64,000 nt of DNA from Psychrobacillus glaciei (lineage in GTDB: Bacteria > Bacillota > Bacilli > Bacillales_A > Planococcaceae): assembly GCF_008973485.1 (NCBI RefSeq), contig NZ_CP031223.1:1550001-1614000 (forward strand), written 5' to 3'. Shown here piece by piece: positions 41,854 through 52,069 of the stretch. Numbering within the stretch: the stretch's first letter is position 1; each line of letters starts with the position of its first letter. The notes below the pieces were generated by a model. The model did not search any database and was not told where the DNA came from. It saw only the letters and a program-made list of their open reading frames with translations. The position numbers and the translations under genes were made by a program.

Positions 41854-43497
41854 ATGAAGTCTTCTGTAGAACGTGAGCAAATATTTAACACATTAAATTT
41901 TTATGAATTCGATGTATTAGTAATTGGTGGAGGCATTACAGGCGCTGGTATTGCATTAGATGCTGTTACAAGAGGAATGTCTGTAGCCCTTGTAGAAATG
42001 CAAGACTTTGCAGCCGGTACTTCAAGTAGATCGACGAAGTTAGTGCATGGAGGGTTACGCTATTTAAAGCAGTTTGAAGTAAAAATGGTAGCAGAAGTTG
42101 GGAAAGAACGAGAAATTGTCTATGAAAATGCTGTACATGTGACCGAACCAGAATGGATGCTTCTTCCCTTTCATAAAAAGGGGACATTTGGTCCAATGAC
42201 CACTTCTGTCGGCTTAAAAGTATATGACTTGCTAGCAGGAGTCAAAAAAGAAGAAAAGAGACATATGTTATCGGCTGAAGAAACGCTACAAAAAGAGCCG
42301 TTATTAAAAAGCAAAGGACTTCTTGGCGGCGGTTATTACGTAGAATATCGAACAGACGATGCTAGACTGACGATGGAAGTTATAAAAAAAGCGATTGAAA
42401 AAGGTGCAGTATGTTTAAACTATGCAAAAGTAAGGTCTTTTGTCTACAACGACAATAATGATATTGTTGGAGCAGAAGTAATCGACCAATTAAATACAAA
42501 GAAGATTACAATCCACGCTAAAAAAGTGGTCAATGCAGCAGGCCCATGGGTAGATTCCGTGCGAGCGCTTGATGCAATCGATAATAATAAAAAATTAAGA
42601 CTAACAAAAGGCGTTCATATAGTAATCGATCAACAATTTTTTCCTCTTCAACAAGCGCTTTATTTTAATGCACCTGATAAACGGATGATATTTGCCATCC
42701 CAAGGGAAGGGAAAACTTATGTAGGCACTACGGATACTTTTTTTGAAGGAGATATACAAAATCCTGTTGCAACAATAGAAGATGTTCAATACTTACTAAA
42801 AGCGATACAAGATATGTTTCCAAATGTTCAAGTCACTCAACAACATGTGGAATCTACTTGGGCAGGTGTTCGACCGCTTATTTATGAGGAAGGAAAAGAT
42901 CCATCTGAAATCTCACGAAAAGATGAAATATGGCAGTCGAATTCTGGTTTATTCACAATAGCCGGAGGAAAACTAACTGGTTATCGCAAAATGGCTGAGT
43001 CTATTGTGGATACTATTTCGAAACAATTAGGAGATTATAATTATGGGCCTTGTGTGACGAAGCATTTAGAGCTTTCAGGTGGAGGTGTAGGCGGTTCTGA
43101 GAACTTCCGAGCTTTTATAGCGAATAAAGAAAGACTTGCACAATCTTATGGACTAACTTTAGGAGAAGGAAGACGATTAGTTAAACTTTATGGATCGAAT
43201 GTAGATAAATTGTTTAAATATGCACACTTATTAAAAACAACTTCTACTTCGAGTTTGCCTCTAGGTATATTAGCGCAAATTTACTATGCGATACATGATG
43301 AAATGGCATATTCACCAGTTGATTTTTTGGTGCGTAGAACCGGAATGCTTTACTTTAATGTGGAACAATACAAAAAGTATAAAGATGAAGTATTGCAAGT
43401 AATGAGCGATCTATTAAATTACTCAGAACAAGAAATAGAAAAATTTGATAAGCAACTAGTTAAACTTCTTATGCAGGCGATCTTAGAAGGGAGTTGA
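41854..43497 (+). CDS. glpD: Aerobic glycerol-3-phosphate dehydrogenase (FAD)
   Basis: 547 aa membrane-associated flavoprotein that oxidises glycerol-3-phosphate to dihydroxyacetone phosphate and feeds electrons to quinone. FAD motif [20 protein letters not shown], and [12 protein letters not shown] typical of GlpD. Starts on the base after the glpK stop; AAGGAGTG lies within glpK. Glycerol-use pair with glpK. Confidence 0.96.
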   Translation: MKSSVEREQIFNTLNFYEFDVLVIGGGITGAGIALDAVTRGMSVALVEMQDFAAGTSSRSTKLVHGGLRYLKQFEVKMVAEVGKEREIVYENAVHVTEPEWMLLPFHKKGTFGPMTTSVGLKVYDLLAGVKKEEKRHMLSAEETLQKEPLLKSKGLLGGGYYVEYRTDDARLTMEVIKKAIEKGAVCLNYAKVRSFVYNDNNDIVGAEVIDQLNTKKITIHAKKVVNAAGPWVDSVRALDAIDNNKKLRLTKGVHIVIDQQFFPLQQALYFNAPDKRMIFAIPREGKTYVGTTDTFFEGDIQNPVATIEDVQYLLKAIQDMFPNVQVTQQHVESTWAGVRPLIYEEGKDPSEISRKDEIWQSNSGLFTIAGGKLTGYRKMAESIVDTISKQLGDYNYGPCVTKHLELSGGGVGGSENFRAFIANKERLAQSYGLTLGEGRRLVKLYGSNVDKLFKYAHLLKTTSTSSLPLGILAQIYYAIHDEMAYSPVDFLVRRTGMLYFNVEQYKKYKDEVLQVMSDLLNYSEQEIEKFDKQLVKLLMQAILEGS

Positions 43498-43504
43498 AAG
43501 CGTA

Positions 43505-44425
43505 TTGAAATCAATTTTACAAGTAGAAATGTCAGATGGTCATCACATTCATGTAGTGAAGTATACTCCTGAACAATCTCCAATAGGTCATATACATTTA
43601 CTACACGGCATGGCGGAGCATATTGACCGTTATGACGAATTTGCTCTCTTTCTTATGGATAAAGGGTATTTAGTAAGTGGGCATGACCATAGAGGGCATG
43701 GTCGAACCTTTGAAAAAAATGGGCACCAAGGTTATTTTGCTGAATCCAATGGATTTGAACGTATAACAGAAGATGTACGAGAAGTGTTGCTCAAAGTTCG
43801 AGAGGATATGATAGGGGTACCACTTATTTTATTTGGTCATAGTATGGGTTCTTTTATTGCTCGAAGATATATGCAAAAATACAGTGATTCTCTCTCAAAA
43901 GTAATTATTTGTGGCACCTCTTATAGTCCTGGAGTCCTTGGAGATGTTGGGTCAATGCTTGGGAAAATTGCTACTAGATTTCAGACACCAACAACGGAAA
44001 GTAAATTACTCAATACTATAACTTTTGGAGGATTTAATAAACAAATTAATGAACCTCATTCACCATTCGATTGGTTAAATACAGATAAAATGGAAGTAAA
44101 AAAATATATGGACGATCCGATGTGTGGGTTCATCCCGTCTAATCAGTTTTATGTTGATTTGTTTTATGGGTTGAAATTGATTCATAAAACAGAAGAGATC
44201 GGCCGCATTAAAAAAGATTTACCTGTTCTTCTCATTAGTGGAGCAGAGGATCCGGTAGGTAAAAATGGAGCTGGCATATTTAAAGTAGCGAAAGGTTTGA
44301 CAAATGCAGGTATGGAAAATATAACCGTTCAATTAGTAGAACAAGCAAGGCATGAAATTTTATTGGAAAAAAATAAATTGGATACTTTTGAAGTAATTGC
44401 AAAATGGCTGATGACTAATGCGTGA
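43505..44425 (+). CDS. Alpha/beta hydrolase, monoglyceride lipase / lysophospholipase-like
   Basis: 306 aa serine hydrolase (Hydrolase_4). [17 protein letters not shown] is the typical opening, GHDHRGHG the oxyanion region, FGHSMGSF the nucleophile elbow; the acid and His are in ISGAEDPVG and [11 protein letters not shown] start at 43505 with GGGAG 11 bases before it. Placed right after glpKD, so it may release glycerol or glycerophosphate from lipids; this is an inference. miaA overlaps its end by 8 bases. Confidence 0.87.
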   Translation: MKSILQVEMSDGHHIHVVKYTPEQSPIGHIHLLHGMAEHIDRYDEFALFLMDKGYLVSGHDHRGHGRTFEKNGHQGYFAESNGFERITEDVREVLLKVREDMIGVPLILFGHSMGSFIARRYMQKYSDSLSKVIICGTSYSPGVLGDVGSMLGKIATRFQTPTTESKLLNTITFGGFNKQINEPHSPFDWLNTDKMEVKKYMDDPMCGFIPSNQFYVDLFYGLKLIHKTEEIGRIKKDLPVLLISGAEDPVGKNGAGIFKVAKGLTNAGMENITVQLVEQARHEILLEKNKLDTFEVIAKWLMTNA

Positions 44426-45338
44426 AAAACCATTCGTAATAGCAATTGTAGGTCCGACGGCAGTCGGAAAAACCGCACTAAGTATTGAATTAGCAAAAAC
44501 TTGTAATGGTGAAATTATTAACGGTGATTCCATGCAAGTGTATCGTGGATTATCCATTGGAACCGCTAAAATTGATTTCGAAGAGATGGAAGGGGTTCCT
44601 CATCATTTATTAGATATTAAAAATCCGACAGATAGTTTTTCGGTAGCGGAATATCAAAAAATGGTGCGACAGAAAATTGAGGAAATTACTTCGCGAGGTC
44701 ATGTGCCAATTATTGTTGGAGGAACGGGGCTTTATATACAATCGGTATTATACGATTTTAGGTTTTCGGAAGAACCAAAAACAGATAGTACTTTATCGAA
44801 GGAATTGGAACAATTGTCGTCAGAAGTGTTGTTTGAAAGATTAACTAAGTTAGATCCTATTGCTGCGACAGAAATTCATCCGAATAATGTGCAAAGAGTT
44901 ATGCGAGCGATCGAGCGGGTAGTGTTAAGCGGAAAAAGAAAAGATCAGATAGAACAAAATCAAGGGCATGAAAAGGTTTTTCCTCATCACATTATTGGTC
45001 TTTCTATCGATCGAGCGCTGCTTTATGAAAGAATTAATAAAAGAGTTGATATTATGTTGGAAAAGGGATTACTTCGAGAAGTAACCGGGCTTTACAATCA
45101 AAATATTCGACAGGTCCAGTCGATTCAAGCGATTGGGTATAAAGAAATTTATGATTATTTGGAAGGGCATCTTACTTTTGAGGAAGCAATTGATAACTTA
45201 AAGCAAAATTCTAGAAGGTACGCCAAACGCCAACTAACTTATTTTCGAAATAAGATGGATATCCATTGGTATAATCCATTTACTGATACAGAAAGAATTA
45301 TGAAAGAAATTAATGAGATTTTGCAGGAGATTCACTAA
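44418..45338 (+). CDS. miaA: tRNA dimethylallyltransferase MiaA
   Basis: 306 aa; transfers the dimethylallyl group to A37 of UNN-reading tRNAs, the step before MiaB. P-loop [29 protein letters not shown], and the QAIGYKEI region are present. The ATG overlaps the hydrolase stop. miaA-hfq order is conserved in Bacilli. Confidence 0.96.
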   Translation: MREKPFVIAIVGPTAVGKTALSIELAKTCNGEIINGDSMQVYRGLSIGTAKIDFEEMEGVPHHLLDIKNPTDSFSVAEYQKMVRQKIEEITSRGHVPIIVGGTGLYIQSVLYDFRFSEEPKTDSTLSKELEQLSSEVLFERLTKLDPIAATEIHPNNVQRVMRAIERVVLSGKRKDQIEQNQGHEKVFPHHIIGLSIDRALLYERINKRVDIMLEKGLLREVTGLYNQNIRQVQSIQAIGYKEIYDYLEGHLTFEEAIDNLKQNSRRYAKRQLTYFRNKMDIHWYNPFTDTERIMKEINEILQEIH

Positions 45339-45401
45339 AAAGAGCGAATAGTAGTAAAGATAGATTCTTTACGATGTAAAATGAATAATGGGGGTATTGG
45401 G

Positions 45402-45623
45402 ATGAAACCAATAAATATTCAAGATAATTTTTTAAATCAATTAAGAAAAAATGATATTTTTGTAACCGTATTTTTACTAAACGGCTTTCAGTTAAAAGGG
45501 TATATTAAATCGTATGATAATTTTACTGTGTTGCTTGAATCAGAAGGTAAACAACAGTTAATTTATAAACATGCTATTTCAACTTTCGCTCCATCTAAAT
45601 CAGTCAATATTAATGTTGAATAG
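45402..45623 (+). CDS. hfq: RNA chaperone Hfq
   Basis: 73 aa from the ATG at 45402. Sm1 ([23 protein letters not shown]) and Sm2 with YKHAIST are intact; there is almost no C-terminal tail, as in other Gram-positive Hfq. An in-frame ATG at 45381 would add seven residues but has no ribosome site. Confidence 0.95.
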   Translation: MKPINIQDNFLNQLRKNDIFVTVFLLNGFQLKGYIKSYDNFTVLLESEGKQQLIYKHAISTFAPSKSVNINVE

Positions 45624-45633
45624 TATTTAACAA

Positions 45634-45662
45634 TTGACATATAGAATTGTTCCTATTACTAT
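45634..45662 (+). promoter_or_regulatory. Promoter of the rhodanese gene
   Basis: TTGACA (45634-45639), 17-base spacer, TACTAT (45657-45662), 35 bases before the ATG. Confidence 0.65.
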
Positions 45663-45697
45663 TTGTAGGAATATACATGGAAAGTGGCGATTGAATT

Positions 45698-45997
45698 ATG
45701 AATTTAATAACAACTGAAGAACTCTTGCAAAAGTTAGATGCTGGTGAACAATTCAGTATTATTGATGTACGTGAAAACGAAGAGGTAGCAAATGGAATGA
45801 TTCCAGGAGCAGTACATATCGCTTTAGGTCAAATTGAGTCCAAGTTCGATCAAATTGACAAGTCTACTTCACAATATATTGTTTGTAGATCTGGAGGACG
45901 TAGTGCTATGGCTTGCGAAATTCTAGAGGAAAACGGTTTTAATGTAACAAATGTGGTTGGTGGAATGTTGGATTGGGAAGGCGAATTACAGTTTTAA
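45698..45997 (+). CDS. Rhodanese-like sulfurtransferase domain protein
   Basis: 99 aa single rhodanese domain. The active-site loop is CRSGGRS (YIVCRSGGRSAMACEIL), so a persulfide can form. IIDVRENEEVANGMIPGA is the usual N-terminal motif. It may carry sulfur in the cytosol; acceptor unknown. Own promoter and terminator. Confidence 0.9.
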   Translation: MNLITTEELLQKLDAGEQFSIIDVRENEEVANGMIPGAVHIALGQIESKFDQIDKSTSQYIVCRSGGRSAMACEILEENGFNVTNVVGGMLDWEGELQF

Positions 45998-46003
45998 GAA
46001 TAA

Positions 46004-46045
46004 AAGAGAAAGGCTAATTTCACTTTGGAATTAGTCTTTTCTATT
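46004..46045 (+). terminator. Terminator after rhodanese gene
   Basis: AAAGGCTAATTT / GAATTAGTCTTTT with a short loop, then CTATTTG. Confidence 0.7.
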
Positions 46046-46077
46046 TGTAATGAAAACAACTTTCAGGAGAGAATGAA

Positions 46078-47328
46078 ATGAATTTTATAACAACATTATC
46101 AAAAGAAGTAATCGAGTTAGCAGAAAATATGGAAGCGAAAATTGCGAGCTTCCACAAAGATATAGAAAAAATCGCTTTTTATAATCAACAAAAAGTAATT
46201 TCCGCATTTAAATCGCATCATGTAAGTGACCATCATTTTCATACTTCTACTGGCTACGGCTATGACGACGAAGGTCGGGATACATTGGAAAAAGTATATG
46301 CGACAACATTCGGTGCAGAAGCGGCTCTTGTCAGACCCCAAATCATATCAGGTACACATGCGATTTCGATTAGTTTGTTTGGTATATTGCGTCCGAATGA
46401 TGAATTGCTTTACATAACAGGAAAACCATATGATACGCTTCAGTCGATTGTGGACGGTGGTGGGGAAGATACAGGATCATTAGCAGATTTTGGTATATCT
46501 TATCAGCATGTTGATTTGCTAGAAACAGGGGCAGTTGACTGGGGAGTGGTAGAAAATGCAGTAAAAGATAATACGAAAGTAATTGCCATACAACGTTCGA
46601 AAGGGTATGCAGTCAGACCATCTTTTACAGTAGAACAAATTAAGGACATGGTGCAAAAAATTAGATCAATAAAAAAAGATGCAATCATTTTTGTAGATAA
46701 TTGCTACGGAGAATTTGTTGAAGAGCTAGAACCTACGAATGTTGGAGTCGATTTAATGGCTGGTTCACTTATAAAAAATCCAGGTGGTGGTCTTGCTAAA
46801 ACAGGAGGATATATAGCTGGTAAAACGGAATTTGTGACGAAATGCGCATACAGAATGACATCACCAGGAATTGGAGCGGAAGCTGGTGCTTCTCTAAATA
46901 CGTTATTAGATATGTACCAAGGATTTTTCCTAGCTCCTCATATTGTTTCGCAAGCTGTAAAAGGGGCCATTTTTACTTCTGCAGTTTTAGAAGAAGTAGG
47001 GATGAAAACAGAACCACATTTTTCTGAGAAAAGAACAGATCTGATTCAATCGGTTTCGTTTCAGACAGCTGAACAAATGATTCAATTTTGTAAAGCAATT
47101 CAACTACATTCCCCTGTAAATGCTCAATTTGCCCCAGAGCCTGCTTATATGCCAGGCTATGAAGACGATGTTATTATGGCCGCAGGAACCTTCATTCAAG
47201 GATCTAGCATGGAATTAACCGCAGACGGGCCAATCCGTCCACCTTTTACTGCTTTTATTCAAGGTGGTTTGACATATGAACACGTTAAATATGCTATTTT
47301 AGGAGCTGTCCAAACGTTGTACAAATAA
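46078..47328 (+). CDS. ynbB: YnbB, PLP-dependent enzyme (methionine gamma-lyase family / 'aluminium resistance')
   Basis: 416 aa fold-type I PLP protein. The probable Schiff-base lysine is in GSLIKNPGGGLAKTGGYIAG; GYGYDDEGRDTLEKVYA near the N-terminus is the family hallmark. The true reaction is not settled; it is annotated both as a C-S lyase-like enzyme and as aluminium resistance protein. In B. subtilis ynbB also lies before glnR. Confidence 0.9.
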   Translation: MNFITTLSKEVIELAENMEAKIASFHKDIEKIAFYNQQKVISAFKSHHVSDHHFHTSTGYGYDDEGRDTLEKVYATTFGAEAALVRPQIISGTHAISISLFGILRPNDELLYITGKPYDTLQSIVDGGGEDTGSLADFGISYQHVDLLETGAVDWGVVENAVKDNTKVIAIQRSKGYAVRPSFTVEQIKDMVQKIRSIKKDAIIFVDNCYGEFVEELEPTNVGVDLMAGSLIKNPGGGLAKTGGYIAGKTEFVTKCAYRMTSPGIGAEAGASLNTLLDMYQGFFLAPHIVSQAVKGAIFTSAVLEEVGMKTEPHFSEKRTDLIQSVSFQTAEQMIQFCKAIQLHSPVNAQFAPEPAYMPGYEDDVIMAAGTFIQGSSMELTADGPIRPPFTAFIQGGLTYEHVKYAILGAVQTLYK

Positions 47329-47337
47329 GCAATTACT

Positions 47338-47371
47338 CCACTTTCAAGATAAAAAGAAAGTGGTTTTTTTA
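47338..47371 (+). terminator. Rho-independent terminator after ynbB
   Basis: CCACTTTC / GAAAGTGG with a 10-base loop, then seven Ts. Confidence 0.87.
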
Positions 47372-47385
47372 TTTATATTGTTCTA

Positions 47386-47436
47386 TGTTAGTTTACCTAA
47401 CATCAAATTGACAAGAAAGCTGACATGATATATAGT
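47386..47436 (+). promoter_or_regulatory. glnRA promoter with tandem GlnR/TnrA-type boxes
   Basis: TGTTA-N7-TAACA (47386-47402) is a perfect match to the GlnR/TnrA consensus TGTNA-N7-TNACA. TGACA-N7-TGACA (47409-47425) is a near match. The second overlaps the -35 TTGACA (47408-47413); TATAGT follows after 17 bases (47431-47436). This is the usual arrangement for nitrogen control of glnRA. Confidence 0.85.
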
Positions 47437-47464
47437 GTTATTATATTCAACTGGGGGTGCAGGG

Positions 47465-47875
47465 ATGGAAAAGGAATGGAGACGTTCGATGGCTTTGTTA
47501 TCTATGAATATCGTGATGCAGTTAACAGGTTTAACAGCAAGGCAAATTCGTTATTATGAAGAGCACAAACTAGTCCTACCTGCACGAACAGAAGGAAAGC
47601 AGCGTATGTTTTCGCTGGATGATGTCGATCTTTTATTAGAAATAAAAGATATGATATCCTCAGGAGTGAACATTGCGGGTATTAAACAAATATTTGAAAT
47701 GAAAAACAATCCAACTTCCACCAAAGAAGTGCAACAAGCTATTTCCGATGCACAATTACGAGCAATCTTCAGAGAAGAAATGCAAATTGCGCAAAGACAC
47801 CAACGTGCATCACTAAGACAAGGGAACTCTCTCGCTTTTAAAGTTAAAACGGGGTTCATATATAAAAATCAATAG
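47465..47875 (+). CDS. glnR: Glutamine synthetase repressor GlnR
   Basis: 136 aa MerR-family regulator. N-terminal winged helix with MQLTGLTARQIRYYEEHKLVLPAR; the short C-terminal tail would sense feedback-inhibited glutamine synthetase. The ATG at 47465 after a GGGGGTGCAGGG ribosome region is preferred over an upstream frame extension to 47435. It precedes glnA by 12 bases and binds its own promoter. Confidence 0.95.
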   Translation: MEKEWRRSMALLSMNIVMQLTGLTARQIRYYEEHKLVLPARTEGKQRMFSLDDVDLLLEIKDMISSGVNIAGIKQIFEMKNNPTSTKEVQQAISDAQLRAIFREEMQIAQRHQRASLRQGNSLAFKVKTGFIYKNQ

Positions 47876-47887
47876 GAGAGTGAAATA

Positions 47888-49222
47888 ATGAGCAAGTATA
47901 CAAAAGAAGACATAAAAAAATTCGTTCAAGAAAATGAGGTGAATTTTATTCGTCTTCAGTTTACTGACATCCTTGGTACGATTAAAAACGTTGAAATTCC
48001 AGTGAGTCAGCTCGATAAAGCTCTCGACAATAAAATGATGTTTGATGGCTCTTCTATTGAAGGGTTCGTTCGCATTGAAGAATCGGATATGTACTTAGTA
48101 CCAGATTTAAATTCATGGGTAGTGTTTCCTTGGATTACAGGTACAGGTAAAGTTGCTAGACTAATCTGTGACGTGAATAAAGCAGATGGAACACCTTTTG
48201 CTGGAGATCCACGTAATAACTTAAAACGAGTTCTAAAAGAGATGGAAGAGTTAGGATTTACAAGTTTTAACTTAGGACCTGAACCTGAATTTTTCTTATT
48301 TAAACTAGATGCACAAGGAGAACCTACGCTTGAACTAAATGACCATGGCGGTTATTTTGACCTAGCGCCAGTAGATTTAGGTGAAAATTGCCGTCGTGAT
48401 ATAGTACTTGAGCTAGAGGAGATGGGTTTTGAAATTGAAGCATCTCACCATGAAGAAGCTCCTGGACAACACGAGATAGACTTTAAATATGCAGATGCAT
48501 TAACTGCTTGTGATAACATCCAAACATTCAAGTTAGTAGTTAAAACAATTGCTCGTAAACATGGTTTACATGCAACGTTTATGCCAAAACCACTTTTTGG
48601 AGTAGCTGGATCTGGAATGCACTTTAACATTTCTCTGTTTAAAGGTGAAGAAAATGCATTTTTTGATGAATCCGCTGAAAATAAAATGAGTGAAACTTCT
48701 ATGCAGTTTATGGCGGGGGTATTAAAGCATGTACAAAGTTTTACAGCTATTACAAATCCTACAGTAAATTCCTATAAACGATTAATACCAGGTTATGAAG
48801 CTCCTTGTTACGTTGCTTGGTCAGGTCAAAATAGAAGTCCTTTAATTCGTATTCCTTCTTCAAGAGGCTTAAGCACTCGTATTGAAGTTCGTTCTGTTGA
48901 CCCTGCTGCAAATCCATATCTTGCTATGGCGGTTATTCTACAAGCAGGACTAGATGGAATTAAAAACAAATTAACACCACCACCTGCAGTGGATCGCAAT
49001 ATTTATGTCATGACCGAAGAAGAAAGAAATGAACATGGTGTTTACAACTTGCCATCTTCACTTCATGCAGCCATTAAAGAACTAGGTAAAAATGAAATAA
49101 TTCGTGGTGCACTAGGTGAGCATATTTACGCAAACTTTGTAGAAGCAAAAGAGATTGAATGGGATATGTTTAGAACGGCTGTTCATCCGTGGGAAAGAGA
49201 ACAGTATTTGAAGATGTACTAA
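47888..49222 (+). CDS. glnA: Glutamine synthetase type I (GSI-alpha)
   Basis: 444 aa, dodecameric enzyme making glutamine from glutamate, ammonia and [33 protein letters not shown] and [19 protein letters not shown] carry the metal and ATP sites. The length and lack of an adenylylation loop Tyr fit the Bacillus GSI-alpha form, controlled by feedback and by GlnR/TnrA. Confidence 0.97.
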   Translation: MSKYTKEDIKKFVQENEVNFIRLQFTDILGTIKNVEIPVSQLDKALDNKMMFDGSSIEGFVRIEESDMYLVPDLNSWVVFPWITGTGKVARLICDVNKADGTPFAGDPRNNLKRVLKEMEELGFTSFNLGPEPEFFLFKLDAQGEPTLELNDHGGYFDLAPVDLGENCRRDIVLELEEMGFEIEASHHEEAPGQHEIDFKYADALTACDNIQTFKLVVKTIARKHGLHATFMPKPLFGVAGSGMHFNISLFKGEENAFFDESAENKMSETSMQFMAGVLKHVQSFTAITNPTVNSYKRLIPGYEAPCYVAWSGQNRSPLIRIPSSRGLSTRIEVRSVDPAANPYLAMAVILQAGLDGIKNKLTPPPAVDRNIYVMTEEERNEHGVYNLPSSLHAAIKELGKNEIIRGALGEHIYANFVEAKEIEWDMFRTAVHPWEREQYLKMY

Positions 49223-49358
49223 GCTTATAAACACTAGGTTTATGGGGTATATTGATGAGGTGGTTTAATCTAAATGATTCTGCAAAATCTTTCACAATCC
49301 ATACGAAACCCATAAAATAAGTAAAGAAAATAATATTTATCAACTTATGTAATTCCTT

Positions 49359-49415
49359 AAAAACATCGTTCAGAGTCGTGAGTTGACTTGTTCGGTGTTT
49401 TTCTTTTTTATTTTT
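49359..49415 (+). terminator. Terminator after glnA
   Basis: AAAAACATCG / CGGTGTTTTT outer stem with a partly paired interior, then TTCTTTTTTATTTTT. It lies ~135 bases after the stop; the gap between holds nothing clear. Confidence 0.7.
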
Positions 49416-49533
49416 GAAAACATGCTTTAAGAATACTGGGGGTAGAACACGGGGAAAAAGTAATTGAACTAGTTCATTGTTAGACGTCAGCAAAGCGTTT
49501 AATATGAAGTGATGTGCTCCATCTAAAAATTTC

Positions 49534-49611
49534 GTGCATAAATCAATTTTCTCAGTGCTTCTCTCATATGCTTGAACCCCTCTAGTGCAAGGTTATCTCG
49601 AGTTTATGCAC
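49534..49611. repeat. Inverted repeat GTGCATAAA / TTTATGCAC
   Basis: Perfect 9-bp arms (49534-49542 and 49603-49611) enclose 60 bases. Origin unknown; possibly the remnant of a small element. Confidence 0.4.
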
Positions 49612-49619
49612 TTTTCATG

Positions 49620-49646
49620 AAAAAAGACAGGTCATAAAACCTGTCT
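49620..49646 (-). terminator. Terminator of the YjcZ-like gene
   Basis: AGACAGGT / ACCTGTCT 8-bp stem with a 6-base loop; on the minus strand a T run follows. Confidence 0.85.
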
Positions 49647-49681
49647 CAGATGTATTCGAGATATTGGCTTTAAGCCCTTAA

Positions 49682-49864
49682 TTAGCAACCGCAACCGTAT
49701 CCACCGCCGTAACCGCCGCCGCAATATCCTCCTGCGTTTCCGCCACCAGTGTTTAAGAAACTTGCGCCAATAATAATCAAAAGAATAAACAGAACAATAA
49801 TTAAAGCGAATCCTGAACCATTTCTTTGCCCGTATCCACCAACTGCTTCACTCAAATTGTACAC
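49682..49864 (-). CDS. YjcZ-family small sporulation peptide
   Basis: 60 aa with the YjcZ core (GFALIIVLFILLIIIGASF), one membrane helix, and a Gly/Cys/Tyr-rich tail (GGGYGGGYGCGC). Such short proteins are made during sporulation in Bacillales; precise role unknown. The ribosome site AGGAGGTG is 6-7 bases before the ATG on the minus strand. The next stretch on its 5' side (49865-50262) shows no gene. Confidence 0.85.
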   Translation of the reverse strand: MYNLSEAVGGYGQRNGSGFALIIVLFILLIIIGASFLNTGGGNAGGYCGGGYGGGYGCGC

Positions 49865-50262
49865 CTCCTCTATATGGGATAGTTCATTCTATGTCGATTA
49901 AAAAAGTCTGTGTGATTAATCTGTTTGGTTTTTAGAAAATATTTTAAAGAGGCATTCTGTTGACTGGTGCTTTTGAGACTAAAAAAACAGACGCCTCTCA
50001 AGGGTGGTGTGGTGGTGTGACAAGTAGTTTTATATGATAGCTTATTCAATTATTAGAAAAGCATCAGGGCGTTGTTCTTAGGGGAAATTAATAAAGTAAG
50101 CTATTTGTAAGAAGCATTCCGTTATAATTTTGATAAAAAAGCTATACTTATTTTTAAAGGTATATAAACGTGGGTAGAGAGGGTTGAGTTGCTATTCCTT
50201 TTTAACTATTGATAATAATATAGTAAGACCGATAACAATAGAAATAGGTTAGAGGTGTTAAT

Positions 50263-50634
50263 GTGGATATTAATGAATTAATGAAAAAAATGAATGAAGT
50301 TATGGACAATCTAGATTTTGTTTCTGCAAGAAAAATTATGGAAGAAAATATGAAAATAATTAATGAAAATAGACATCTTCTAAGAAGTAATGCAAGGTCA
50401 TTGTTACAGATTTTGAAAGATAATACTGAACCGCACATAAAACCATTAAATAGAAATGAAATGAGTGTGGTTCATGCCATCAATGCATATGCTTCAAAAT
50501 TTGATGTTAGAGGTTTGAGAATGTCGATCAAAAGCAATTCGGTTCTTTTGATGAGAAAAGACATAAAGCAATATTTGAACGAAGATGCGAAAACATTATT
50601 AATTGGAATGAAAGCTATCCATATCGATGAATAA
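50263..50634 (+). CDS. Hypothetical protein, helical
   Basis: 123 aa from a GTG with GAGGTG upstream. The sequence is charged and helical (MDINELMKKMNEVMDNLDF at the start) with no signal peptide or membrane segment, rich in Asn, Met and Lys. I do not recognise the family. It stands alone on the plus strand in the gene-poor region after glnA. Confidence 0.6.
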   Translation: MDINELMKKMNEVMDNLDFVSARKIMEENMKIINENRHLLRSNARSLLQILKDNTEPHIKPLNRNEMSVVHAINAYASKFDVRGLRMSIKSNSVLLMRKDIKQYLNEDAKTLLIGMKAIHIDE

Positions 50635-50835
50635 GTCTATTCTATTCCAGGTTTGTTGATTAACCACTTTTTTACCAGTCGTTCCTTCCTTATTTTTGCC
50701 AAGAATTACGACTCGTGTGGAGGTGTTGTGTAAGAAAGTGACGCTTACTTTCGATACAAGTGATTCTATAATAAACTGAATATATTTTTTGGAAAAAGGA
50801 AGAAGGGAACCAAATTATTATTTCATTTGAGACTT

Positions 50836-50997
50836 TCATTTGCCATTAAAAAGGTGGTTTTGCTCGTCCTGTTGCAAAATAGTTAAAGCCTCATTTAATA
50901 GATAAATATCTATTAGTATTTGCTCTTTAATAGACAAATTGTCGCATTTATCGTAATCATCTAATAAAAGTTTGAGTTCATGCTTCATAAGTGTCAT
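50836..50997 (-). CDS. Possible 53-aa small protein
   Basis: An open frame starting ATG (50997) with GGGATC upstream and ending TGA (50836). The peptide begins MTLMKHELKLLLDDYDK and has an amphipathic helical pattern (LSIKEQILIDIYLLNEALT). The size and acidic/helical character resemble small Bacillus regulators, but no signature such as the Spo0E-phosphatase motif is present. The ribosome site is fair, and coding is not proven. Confidence 0.4.
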   Translation of the reverse strand: MTLMKHELKLLLDDYDKCDNLSIKEQILIDIYLLNEALTILQQDEQNHLFNGK

Positions 50998-51122
50998 AGG
51001 TCATTGATCCCTTCTTTGGTTCTTTATAATTACTTTTATTATGCGCTATTTTTGGGGAAAAAGAAATAGTTGAATTTTAGTCTAATTAAAGATTTTTGTA
51101 TTAGTTTTTTTACTTTTAACCA

Positions 51123-51789
51123 GGTCTGTTGATTAGCTAATTATTCCTAATAACATATGTGAATTAACTAAAGATAACCAACAAATTATATTTTAGAAAT
51201 AATGCCCAGTATTCCTCCGCGTTTGCCGCACCTTGCATGAGCCAACTCGTGCTGCGCCCGAGTGGGTCTCTTCCATCCGCTCATGCGGCCCGAAGCGTTC
51301 TGGCAATATGTATCCTCATTTTATAAAAAAATCCAATAAATGGTTGAATGAGACATAACAGGTTATAAACGCGACATACTACCCTTTGAAAACGACAAAA
51401 CTTATTCTGGGAGCGACAAACATCTCATGGTAAAGCCTTTACTTGGCATGAGATACGCTATTAATGGTGCACCATTTCAATGTGTAGCATATGCCTTAAT
51501 ATTGTAGGATAATCGCACTGATTAGCTAGCAAACTTCATTGGATTAGAGCGGCTGGCGGCAACTCCAGCGGGATCAGGGAGATGTATAAGCCATCACAAG
51601 CTGAGCGCATGCGATGGTGCTGGCTCAACGGTCCCGCCCCGCGCAAAGTGTCCGCCTAGAGTGGAAATCCTAGCGGTTACTAAGTCGCACTATATCTAAA
51701 GTGCCCAATTTAAACTAAAAACGTGTAAATGCAAATGGATTCTATTAACTTTTTTACTAAAATTAAAGGAAATGGTTAATAAATAGACG
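51123..51789. mobile_element. Repeat element, copy C (core inverted relative to copy B)
   Basis: The outer flanks match copy B in the same orientation: left, GTCTGTTGATTAG and the AACATATGTGAATTAACTAA segment (51124-51190); right, AACGTGTAAATGCAAATGGA (about 51720-51739) to AATAGAC (51782-51788). The ~500-bp core between the inner repeats (51196-51696) is the reverse complement of copy B's core: the GCATGAGCC-type module comes first, then the iterons, then the module ending GTTACTAAGTCGCAC. TAACCA (51117-51122 and 51790-51795) may be a short target duplication. No coding sequence. Confidence 0.7.
51350..51418 (+). repeat. Four iterons at exact 21-bp spacing in copy C
   Basis: GAGACA (51350), GCGACA (51371), ACGACA (51392) and GCGACA (51413), each 21 bases apart; they correspond to the four in copy B read on the opposite strand. 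A CATCTCATGG ... GGCATGAGATAC inverted repeat follows. Confidence 0.75.
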
Positions 51790-51837
51790 TAACCATTAAC
51801 TTACATAGTTTAAATAATTTTAGGGGTATATCATTTT

Positions 51838-52050
51838 AGAAGGTGGCACCAGATAAAAATACAAAGTATTTATTGATCAAGAAGTGCCGAACGGATGAAA
51901 TAATATTGGCCGATTCTAAAAAAGGACAGGATTTAGTTTCTCATTACCCAAATCTTATGCACCTTGTTTAGAGGGCGTTGGACAAACACCCGCCGCAAGA
52001 TCACACGATTCTTTTGAATTCTAACGGTAATAGTAAAATGGTTGGTTTTA
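51838..52050. repeat. Dispersed repeat R3
   Basis: Shares AAGGTGGCACCAGA (about 51841), TTTCTCATTACCCAAA, ATGCACC, AGAGGG, GGACAAACACCCGCC (about 51981) and CTAACGGTAATAGTA with R2 in the same order, at lower spacing. It adjoins copy C. Confidence 0.5.
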
Positions 52051-52069
52051 AAGTATTTTAAATCTCTTT

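Noticed and set aside
49170-49493. 107-codon minus-strand open frame after glnA
   Set aside because: Overlaps the glnA 3' end and its terminator; no ribosome site and a basic, repeat-free but non-protein-like composition.
49505-49620. Transposase fragment on the minus strand between the GTGCATAAA repeats
   Set aside because: Only ~25 codons are open and no transposase motif can be shown.
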